DNA from: Frankia alni
GTDB lineage: Bacteria; Actinomycetota; Actinomycetes; Frankiales; Frankiaceae
Assembly (NCBI GenBank): GCA_026225295.1
Contig: JAMFSN010000295.1
Span: 1-40,342, forward strand
Length of the DNA: 40,342 nucleotides
Direction of reading: 5' to 3'
Shown here: piece after piece, positions 8,507 through 15,235 of the stretch
How the letters are laid out: every line of letters starts with the position of its first letter
Position numbering within the stretch: the stretch's first letter is position 1
The notes under the pieces: model-generated
What the model was told of the DNA's origin: nothing
Databases searched by the model: none
The model's input: only the letters and a program-made list of their open reading frames with translations
Position numbers and translations under genes: made by a program

Positions 8507-8700
8507 GACCCCATCTAAGCCGTCCGCCGGGCCGGCCGGGCTTCCCGCTCGGGTGGCCCGGGTCCGACCGGTCGACTCGGATCTCGGCGCCGCGGGCCCT
8601 CGGATTTCCCGGCGAACTGCCCTCATGTTTCTCCTTGAACGGGCCTCACGTTTCGTAATGGATCACGTCGAGGCCGCAGTTCCGCAGGTAGGCTACGTGG

Positions 8701-10005
8701 GTGGCTGAGCCGCTGGTACGCCTTGCCCCCCGGCGGATGGAAGCCGTCGTCGAGGCACTGGCGCGGGACGAACCGGTGATCGTCCTGACCGGCCCACGGA
8801 CCGTCGGCAAGAGCACGCTGCTTGCGGAGTTGGCGCGCCGCTGGGACCGGGAGGTGCTCGATCTCGACGACCTGACCACGCGGCAGGTCGTCGCGGACAA
8901 CCTCGCGCTGTAGGCGGCCGGCCCGCGTCCGGTCCTGATCGACGGGTTTCAGGTTCTCCCGGACCTGCTTGACGCGATCAAAGCGGAACTGAACCGCGAG
9001 ACCGCGCCGGGTCGATTCGTTCTCACGGGTTCCACGCGTTACTCAACCCTTCCGCGAGCGGCCCAGTCGTTGACCGGTCGCGTGCACGTGATGACGGTCT
9101 GGCCGCTTTCCCAGGGGGAGATCGACGGCCGTCACGAACGGTTCGTCGAGCGACTGCTGACCGAGCCGGAATCGCTGGCCGACCAGGAGCTGTCCAGGAC
9201 GTCCCGGGACGACTACGCCGACCGTGTCCTCACCGGCGGCCTTCCGTCCGCGCTGCGTCGCACGAGTGTCCCGGCCCGTATGCGCTGGTTCTCCGACTAC
9301 GTGCAGCTCGTGATTGAGCGCGACGTGCTGGACATCCGAAAAATCAAGCAGCGGGAGGTACTTCCCCTGTTCCTCCGCCGACTAGCGGCCCAGACCGGGC
9401 AGCTGCTCAACATCAGGCGGGCGGGAGCCGAAGCCGGCCTGAGCTCGGCCACCGCCGAGGACTACGCACAGCTGCTGGAAGCGGTCTTCCTGGTTCATCG
9501 GCTGCCGGCGTGGGGGACGACGCTCGCGGCGCGGGTCAACCGGCTACCGAAGCTTCACCTCATGGACACCGGGCTGGGCGGCAGCCTGCTCGGCATCACG
9601 ACCCGGGGAATCGAGCGTCGAATCCCCGCCGCTATGAGCGAGTTTGGCCACCTCCTCGAAACGTTCGTCGTCAACGAGATCCTCAAGCAGGCGGAATGGG
9701 TCGACACCCCGTTGCGCTTTGGGCATTTCCGCACCCCGGAAAATCTTGAAGTTGATCTGGTGATCGAAAATGCCGAGAACGACGTATTCGCGGTGGAGGT
9801 GAAGGCCGGGTCGAGCTATCGGTCCGACGACCTGCGCGGGTTGATCCATCTGCGGGATCGTCTGGGCGACCGCTTCGGGGCCGGGGTGCTTGCCTATACG
9901 GGGGACCGGGCCGCGCGGGTGAGCGACCGGATCTATCTGGTGCCGATCGACAGTTTGTGGCAGGACCGGCTACGGCCGGGCGTCGGTCCGGCCTCACCGC
10001 CGTGA
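8701..10005 (+). pseudogene. DUF4143-type AAA ATPase gene interrupted by an in-frame TAG
   Basis: One frame runs from GTG 8701 to the TGA at 10003-10005 and would encode about 433 residues, the normal size for this family. It is broken by TAG at 8911-8913 (codon 71). Before it: Walker A GPRTVGKST (31-39). After it: PVLIDGFQ, FVLTGSTRY, LTGRVHVMTVWPLSQGEI, then the DUF4143 part with ...FRTPENLEVDLVIENAENDVFAVEVKAGSSY, a nuclease-like E-D-ExK region. The Walker B Glu of the usual LIDEFQ is Gly here, a second damaging change. Everything after the stop remains open, so decay looks recent, unless the amber is suppressed or is a sequencing error. A start with AGGTAGG at 8686-8692 is plausible. Such ATPases are often accessory genes of unknown or toxin-like role. 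Confidence 0.85.
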
Positions 10006-10008
10006 CCG

Positions 10009-10416
10009 TCACGCGTCCTCCGGAACGATGGTTGCTCGGGCAAGCTGTGTTCCGCGGGGCGTTCGGGAAGACAGCCCGGCGACGGCCGAGGAGACGTCGT
10101 TGTGCCAGCCGCGCAGCTCGGCGGCCGTCGGGGCGAGCTCGTAGGAGTGGTGGTGGCCGACGCTCGACAACGTCACCCACAGGTGGTTGACGCGCTGGCC
10201 GACCTCGTCGCCGACCACGGTCGGCAGGACGAGCAGCTGGGCCCGGGTCGGGACGCGGGCGATCTCGGGTCGGGTCCGCGCCCAGACCTCGGCCAGGGCG
10301 GTCTCCAGCGCCAGCCGCAGCATCCAGACGCAGGCCCGCGGCCAGAGCCCGCGGGTGCCGCGGACCTCGTCCCGCAGCAGGCGGTCGGTCTCGGCGAGGA
10401 TCTGCTCGGCGTTCAT
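10009..10416 (-). CDS. small partner protein of the Rad50-like ATPase; possible HEPN-like helical domain
   Basis: A 135-residue mostly helical protein with no family name I can give. Its ATG (10416) overlaps the stop of the large ATPase gene as ATGA, so the two are coupled. Features: an amphipathic segment WPRACVWMLRLALETALAEVWART (25-48), TRAQLLVL (57-64), RVNHLWVTLSSVGHHHSYELAP (75-96) and ELRGWHNDV (100-108). The pattern of LALE...TRAQLL...R.N..W...H can be laid over the C-terminal 110 residues of the ATPase, suggesting a shared helical fold, perhaps HEPN-like with the HHH as a candidate active or binding site. I recall similar pairs in other actinomycetes, but no function. The last codons lie within a palindromic repeat also found upstream of the ATPase. 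The open frame upstream of 10416 is not coding. Confidence 0.75.
   Translation of the reverse strand: MNAEQILAETDRLLRDEVRGTRGLWPRACVWMLRLALETALAEVWARTRPEIARVPTRAQLLVLPTVVGDEVGQRVNHLWVTLSSVGHHHSYELAPTAAELRGWHNDVSSAVAGLSSRTPRGTQLARATIVPEDA
10013..10063. repeat. palindromic repeat, copy A, at the 3' end of the two-gene ATPase module
   Basis: A 51-nt element with arms at 10013-10026 and 10049-10062 (outer part GCGTCC..CGGAAC, inner arm GTTCCGCGG.GCGT) around a 22-nt loop. It shares CGGAACGATGGTTGC and GTTCCGCGG.GCGT, in the same order and exact spacing, with copy B at 13119-13169. It overlaps the last codons of the small partner gene. It may be a mobile palindrome, a recombination scar or a shared terminator. 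Confidence 0.55.
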
Positions 10417-12965
10417 GCCGTCCGACGGAGCTGCTCGACGAGCCTTCCGGTGTCCCGGACCAGCGGCTTCATATCGCCGGCGGACTGGCCGTGGGCACCG
10501 GCCCGGACCGCCTGGAAGGTGTCGCCGGCCCACCGACCGATGCGGTTGAGTCGCGGCAGCACGTCCTGGCCCCGGTTCACGTCGTCCAGCAGGGCGAGCG
10601 CGGCCTTCTGATTGGTGGACCGGGCGGCCCACAGCGCCTCGTCGACGTCGACGTGGCGGGCCCCGGCGGCGAGCCGCCGGTTGCGGGTCAGCTCGACGAA
10701 CACCTGCTCCAGGGCGTGCCGGCAGAAGGCCGGGACGAGCATGGTCAGCACGTCGGGCGGGAGATCCGCGGTGAGGGTCAGCGCTCGCGCGTCGTCGAGG
10801 CAGGACGCGACCGGGTCGCGGACCTGCCGTACCTCGACGACGGACCGTTCCCGGCGGACGACTTCGAGCACCTCGGCGCCCAGCTCAAGCCGGCGGGCCG
10901 CCTCGGCCAGGCGGTCGTCGTGGGTGAAGACGATGACCTGATGGCTGGCGGCGACCGTGGCCAGGACCCGGGCCAGCCCGTCGACCTTGGCCGGATCCAT
11001 CGCCTGGACCGGGTCGTCGATGACCAGGAACCGGAACGGGCTGGTCGCGGCCATGGCGCGGGGGAGGAACAGGGCCAGGCCGAGCGCGTGCAGCTCACCC
11101 TGGCTCATCACGCCGAGCGCCGCGCCTTCCACGCCGTCGACGGTCACGTCCACGGCGACCCGGCGGCGGGTGGCGGTGCCCTCGAGGCGGATCGGCCCGA
11201 GATCGACGCTGCTCTCCTGCCGCAGCTGGGCCCAGATGTCGGCTGACTGCTCGGCGAAGGGCGCGAGGCGCTCCTCCCGCAGCGCCTGAGTGGTGGCCCG
11301 CAGCCAGGTCAGGGCGGCCTTCACCGCCGCGAGGGCCGGTCCGTCGGCGGTCACGGACCGGGCCCGGCCGATCCAACCGGCCACCCGGCCGGCGAGCGGT
11401 TTCCAGGAGGCGTCGAGCATTTCCCGTTCCCGCGCGGCCCGGGCGACGAGGGCGGTGACGGCCTCGACGAGCGGCGGATGGGTGGCCGTCAGGCCGTCGG
11501 CGAGCGCATCCGGGTCCGTCGTGGTCCGCAGCTCGGACCAGGCCCGCCAGTGGTCGCGGGCGGCGTCCGCTTCGGGTTCGGTCAGGACGGTGAGCGCGTC
11601 CGGGGCAGCGGTGAGGAGGGCCCGCGCCGCGTCCCGGGCATCACGCAACCGGGTCCGGGTGGTGACGGCGGCGGCCGCGATCTGCTCCTGCCGGTCGATC
11701 TCGGCGCGGGTGGCCGCCTGCCAGGCCTGATCGAGCCGGCCGGCCCCGCAGACCGGGCACGGGCCGTCCCCGTGGGCTTCGTGATGCTCGAGTGCGCGCC
11801 GCAGCAGATCGGCCAGGCGGGACGCTTCCTCCGGCGGAGTTCCGGCCAGCTGCCGGGCGGCGGCCGCGGCCTCGCGCAGATCGTGGACCTGGGCGTCGAC
11901 GGCGTCCGCGGTCGGCAGCGTGATCGTCGTGAGGTCGGTCAGCGTGCCGGCCGGTTCCGGGTCCGCGGTGCCGGTGGTGATCGACTCGGCGGTGTCCAGA
12001 TCGGGGCGCCGGCCGCCGAGCGCGGCCGCGACCCGGGCGGCCCGCTCGTCCGAGCAGCTCGCGAGGTCCTCCCGGAGCCGGCCGAGGTCCTGCTTGACCG
12101 CCTTCGCGCGGGCATCAAGATCTTTACGGGCCGTGGTCAGGCGCGCTTCGGTGGCGACCAGCTGCTCGAGGCCGAGGATCGCGTGCAGCGCGTCGTACAT
12201 CTCGCTGGGCCGACCGTGTACGAGCTTGCCGAGTTCCGCGTAGGACAGGAAGGGGCGGTAGGTGGCGAGGATGGCCGGCCAGTCCTGGTCGGCGAGCAGC
12301 TCCCGCCGGGCGCCGGCCCGTTGGACCGTGCTGGTCCCGTCCTCGAGGGCGTCGCCGGCCGGCCAGCGCCGCTCGACCGTGACCGGCCGGTGCTCGCCCT
12401 CGACCGTGAGGTCGACCTCGATGTGGGTTTCGGTGTCCTGGCCGGCGTGAAAGTTGCGCCACCCGCCGCGCCAGACGGCGCCGCCGTCCCGGTCGGCCCA
12501 GCGGAAGCTGTCGCCGGTCATCACCAGCTCCGCGGCCTCGGCGAAGCTGGACTTGCCGGAGCCGTTGCGACCCATGACGAGGGTGAGGCCCGGTCCGGGC
12601 CGCAACGGCAGCACCGTCTCGCGCCCGATTCCGCGAAAGCCCTCGACGACCACGGACCGCAGGTAGATACCGGCGATCTCCCCGGGACCGGCCGGGCGGC
12701 GGGCGGACGGCGCGCGGGTCGTCACGGCGCCGTGCAATGCCTCAGCCAGTTGCCGGTCACCTTCGTAGGCCGCGAGCAGCACGTCGGCGACATCGTCGGG
12801 CAGGTCCGCCGCGCAGACCCGGTCGAACAACAGCTCGTACATCGCCAGGCGCGGCGCGTCCATGGCGTCGCCCGCCGTCGCACCGACCCCGGCGCCGGCC
12901 GCCGGGTCGGCGGCCTCGGTGGGCGCCGGGCCTTCGGTCATCGCTTCGGATAGTGCGTCTGCCAT
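10413..12965 (-). CDS. Rad50/SMC-like ATPase with zinc hook and C-terminal helical (HEPN-like?) domain
   Basis: An 850-residue protein. Residues 1-95 are an N-terminal extension. The ABC head follows: YLRSVVVEGFRGIGRETVLPL, Walker A GRNGSGKSS (132-140), then coiled-coil-like arms (270-310, 360-395, 410-450, 495-570) meeting at a Rad50-type zinc hook CPVC (403-406). The second head lobe has the signature SQGE (621-624), Walker B FLVIDDP (646-652), the D-loop region and the switch His in FTHDD (681). Unlike Rad50, about 110 residues follow the head (740-850, FCRHALEQVFVELTRNRR...VRAGAHGQ), resembling the small partner encoded next. RloC-type anticodon nucleases also join a zinc-hook ATPase to a nuclease tail, which is an analogy only. 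The ribosome binding site GGGGGG (minus strand, 12973-12978) sits 7 bases before the ATG. Probably a DNA-end or DNA-state sensor in defence or repair. Confidence 0.85.
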   Translation of the reverse strand: MADALSEAMTEGPAPTEAADPAAGAGVGATAGDAMDAPRLAMYELLFDRVCAADLPDDVADVLLAAYEGDRQLAEALHGAVTTRAPSARRPAGPGEIAGIYLRSVVVEGFRGIGRETVLPLRPGPGLTLVMGRNGSGKSSFAEAAELVMTGDSFRWADRDGGAVWRGGWRNFHAGQDTETHIEVDLTVEGEHRPVTVERRWPAGDALEDGTSTVQRAGARRELLADQDWPAILATYRPFLSYAELGKLVHGRPSEMYDALHAILGLEQLVATEARLTTARKDLDARAKAVKQDLGRLREDLASCSDERAARVAAALGGRRPDLDTAESITTGTADPEPAGTLTDLTTITLPTADAVDAQVHDLREAAAAARQLAGTPPEEASRLADLLRRALEHHEAHGDGPCPVCGAGRLDQAWQAATRAEIDRQEQIAAAAVTTRTRLRDARDAARALLTAAPDALTVLTEPEADAARDHWRAWSELRTTTDPDALADGLTATHPPLVEAVTALVARAAREREMLDASWKPLAGRVAGWIGRARSVTADGPALAAVKAALTWLRATTQALREERLAPFAEQSADIWAQLRQESSVDLGPIRLEGTATRRRVAVDVTVDGVEGAALGVMSQGELHALGLALFLPRAMAATSPFRFLVIDDPVQAMDPAKVDGLARVLATVAASHQVIVFTHDDRLAEAARRLELGAEVLEVVRRERSVVEVRQVRDPVASCLDDARALTLTADLPPDVLTMLVPAFCRHALEQVFVELTRNRRLAAGARHVDVDEALWAARSTNQKAALALLDDVNRGQDVLPRLNRIGRWAGDTFQAVRAGAHGQSAGDMKPLVRDTGRLVEQLRRTA

Positions 12966-13038
12966 CGCGGAACCCCCCGTTGCGCGCCGACGTCCGGCAC
13001 AGTGTCCGGCGCATGGATCGGCGCGGCGACCGGACGGG

Positions 13039-13059
13039 GATCACCATAGAGGCGTGATC
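13039..13059. promoter_or_regulatory. inverted repeat GATCAC-N9-GTGATC; operator candidate for the ATPase module
   Basis: The perfect 6-bp arms lie about 75 bp upstream of the ATPase start codon. Spacing and position suit a dimeric regulator. No matching repressor gene is adjacent, so the role is inferred. Confidence 0.3.
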
Positions 13060-13118
13060 AAGGTCCGGTGTGCGGTCCTTGGGATTAATTACCTTCGGTC
13101 CGCCGGCTGGTGCGCCGC

Positions 13119-13169
13119 GCGTCCCGCGGAACGATGGTTGCCTACGCACCTGGCGTTCCGCGGAGCGTC
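13119..13169. repeat. palindromic repeat, copy B, upstream of the two-gene ATPase module
   Basis: The arms GCGTCCCGCGGAAC (13119-13132) and GTTCCGCGGAGCGT (13155-13168) are nearly perfect inverted copies around a 22-nt loop. It is in direct orientation with copy A, with 38 of 51 positions alike and the arms almost identical. Read leftward it also recalls the last codons of the small partner gene (ATIVPRDA against ATIVPEDA), with an in-frame stop before them. Confidence 0.55.
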
Positions 13170-13321
13170 CCGTCCGCCGCGGCCCTTGCGAATCCGTCGA
13201 ACCGTGTCGGGGATCGTGCCCCGATAGGCAAACCATGTGACGCTCCGGCAGCGGGGCGCTACCGTTGTTTCATGCCTTTCGTCCGGTTCCGGGCGGTCGC
13301 GCGCGGGTCGGGAGTCCGCGG

Positions 13322-14923
13322 GTGACCGGCCGTCCGGCCGACTGGGCGGTGCTCGATCTGTCCGGCGATCCGACGCCCGGCGCGCCGTTGGACATCCGCG
13401 ATCTGGCCGGTCGGCTGCTGCGGTTGGCCGCCGACGCGGCCGATGCGTCGGTGCGGTTCCGTCGGGCCGGCGCCGACGAGGCGGTCGCCTCGTGGACCGG
13501 TCTGTCGGGCGATGCGTATCGCGCCGAGATCGGCGCCTTCCCCAGTGATCTCGACAAGTTGTCGGCGTCCTACGGGATGGCCGGCCGGGCGTTGACCGCC
13601 TACGCGGGCCGGCTCGACGGTGCCCAGACCCAGGCGGACGTGGCCCTGGCCCGTGGCCGCGATGCGCGGGCCCGGCTCGTCTCGGCGCAGAACGGACTCT
13701 CGGTGGCGACGTCGGTCGAGGTCACCACGTCGCGGGCGCTGACGGGTGTCCGCAGTGCGATGCCCGACCCGGCCACGGTGACCGCCGCCGTGCGGAACCA
13801 CGCCGCGGCGGCGACCCGTCTGGCCCAGTCGCGCGGCGCGGTCGAGGCGGTCGAAGGTGAGCTCGACGCGGCGCGGCGGTTGGCCCTGGCGGCCCGGTCC
13901 TTACGGGAGGAGGCCGAGGACGCGGCCGCCTGGGAGATCCACGCGGCCTCCCACGCTGGAATCCGGAACAAGAAATGGTGGCAGAAGCTCCCCGGGGAGC
14001 TGGCCCGGGGCTGGCACATCCTGGTCAAGGTCGCGAAGATTGTCGTCCTGGTCCTGGGTGTTATCGCACTGATAATCGGCGGTCCGGCCGCGTGGATTCT
14101 CTTCGCCGCCGCGCTCATTGTGCTGACCGACACGCTCATCAAATACTCCGAAGGAAAAGCGAGTATCTGGGCGGTGGCCCTCACTGCGCTGGCCTGCATT
14201 CCCGGCACCAAGGGACTGACCAGTCTGGGCGAGATTTCGTCGGCGATCCGTGAGGGGGAAGGTCTGCTCGGCGTCGGCCGGCTGATCGCCGTCGGCGGCC
14301 GGACTCAGCTCGCTGACATGGTTTCAGCGGTCCGGGGCGTCGGCCGTGGGCTGACCACCATCGTCAGGGGGTTGCCCGGAGCACTGGCCGACTCGATCCG
14401 CATCGTCGAGACGGCCGGCGCGGACGGTTCCCGCCTGATCGCCGGCATCGTCGGCGACCCGACCCCGCTCCGCAACCTCCTGATGTCAGCCATCTCAGAC
14501 GGAGGGAGTGCCGGCGGACTGCCGGCTGGATGGAAATCCAGCGTCACCGCCTCCGAGTTCAATCTTATGAAGGGTGGCGTGGGCATTCTGTCGACGCTGG
14601 ATCGGGACGGCATTCTGGAACTCGCGGTCGACGCGGGCCCCGCTTCCGAGCTGCGTGGACACGTCCTGTTCGATGCGGCCATGGCGCACTTCGGGGACGC
14701 CGTGAAGGTGGTGCAGGGAGCGTGGTTCTACGGGGACAACCTCGGGAAAGTGAACGAACTCGTGGCGAGCGGTGTCGATCTCGAACGCGCGATCACAGGT
14801 ACCTGGACCGCGACGCAGGCGGCGCGCCACGGGTTCTCGATCTCGACGGTTGTCGAGAGCGAGCTTGAATCGCCTGGCCTATACGATCACGTGATCGCTC
14901 ACTTCACTCGACCGGGAGGATGA
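13322..14923 (+). CDS. WXG-like polymorphic toxin candidate with membrane segments
   Basis: A 533-residue protein. The N-terminal 200 residues are helical and WXG100-like, with SWTGLSGDAYRAEIGAF as the helix turn, a type VII secretion-type leader domain. Two or three hydrophobic helices follow (about 230-285: VKVAKIVVLVLGVIALIIGG, AAWILFAAALIVL, IWAVALTALACIPG). The C-terminal 110 residues (GVGILSTLDRDGILELAVDAG...TWTATQAARHGFSISTVVESELESPGLYDHVIAHFTRPGG) look like a separate effector-type domain that I recall at the ends of other actinobacterial polymorphic toxins, without a known activity. GTG 13322 has GGGAG (13310-13314) seven bases upstream; the frame is open to 13265 but lacks a site there. 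The small downstream gene overlaps or abuts it, as in toxin-immunity pairs. No type VII secretion genes are in the window. Confidence 0.7.
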   Translation: MTGRPADWAVLDLSGDPTPGAPLDIRDLAGRLLRLAADAADASVRFRRAGADEAVASWTGLSGDAYRAEIGAFPSDLDKLSASYGMAGRALTAYAGRLDGAQTQADVALARGRDARARLVSAQNGLSVATSVEVTTSRALTGVRSAMPDPATVTAAVRNHAAAATRLAQSRGAVEAVEGELDAARRLALAARSLREEAEDAAAWEIHAASHAGIRNKKWWQKLPGELARGWHILVKVAKIVVLVLGVIALIIGGPAAWILFAAALIVLTDTLIKYSEGKASIWAVALTALACIPGTKGLTSLGEISSAIREGEGLLGVGRLIAVGGRTQLADMVSAVRGVGRGLTTIVRGLPGALADSIRIVETAGADGSRLIAGIVGDPTPLRNLLMSAISDGGSAGGLPAGWKSSVTASEFNLMKGGVGILSTLDRDGILELAVDAGPASELRGHVLFDAAMAHFGDAVKVVQGAWFYGDNLGKVNELVASGVDLERAITGTWTATQAARHGFSISTVVESELESPGLYDHVIAHFTRPGG

Positions 14924-14925
14924 CG

Positions 14926-15180
14926 GTGTCCACTGATCAGTGGCCTGGAGAGCTACACCGCCTCGCGGAAAATCGTGACGCGGATATTGTCGACATTCTC
15001 AATGCTATGGCTGCTCGCCACGATGAGTTCCGGATCCAGTCGATGGTGGCTGCGGCGGCCGTGCGAGAGGGAACCGGAATATCGGTGACCTTGGCGAATC
15101 CTGTGATTGGGTGGCTCAAAGGTCAGGTCAGCGACGAGAAACTGCGGCGTCTGGTGCCGCGCTCCTCGTTCAGGATGTAG
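14926..15180 (+). CDS. small protein following the WXG-like toxin; immunity candidate
   Basis: An 84-residue soluble protein (STDQWPGELHRLAENRDADIVDILNAMAARHDEF...SVTLANPVIGWLKGQVSDEKLRRLV). It has no signal peptide, membrane segment or recognised domain. I prefer GTG 14926 because GGGAGG (14914-14919) lies six bases upstream; the in-frame ATG at 14920 would form ATGA with the toxin stop but leaves no spacing. Its codons are less GC-rich than its neighbours, consistent with transfer. Its position directly after a toxin-like gene is the only basis for the immunity idea. Confidence 0.6.
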   Translation: MSTDQWPGELHRLAENRDADIVDILNAMAARHDEFRIQSMVAAAAVREGTGISVTLANPVIGWLKGQVSDEKLRRLVPRSSFRM

Positions 15181-15235
15181 GGCCGGGGCGGCCGAAGTCG
15201 TTCGGTCTGGGCCCATCCTTCGTAGGTTGGCTTCC

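Larger units (their letters stand above)
12966..13321. other. 356-bp divergent intergenic region
   Basis: It separates the leftward ATPase module from the rightward WXG-like toxin gene. It contains a GATCAC/GTGATC dyad (13039-13059), an AT-rich patch GGATTAATTACC (13082-13093) likely to belong to a promoter, and palindromic repeat copy B (13119-13169). I see no convincing gene. Confidence 0.6.

Noticed and set aside
8507-15235. Prophage or insertion sequence carrying the accessory island
   Set aside because: No integrase, transposase, phage structural gene or tRNA attachment site was seen. The palindromic repeats alone do not prove a mobile element.
8507-15235. Hidden mftA, mftB, mftC or mftD between the two mycofactocin parts
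   Set aside because: No MftA-like C-terminal motif, no radical-SAM CxxxCxxC protein and no MftD-like FMN enzyme could be found on either strand.
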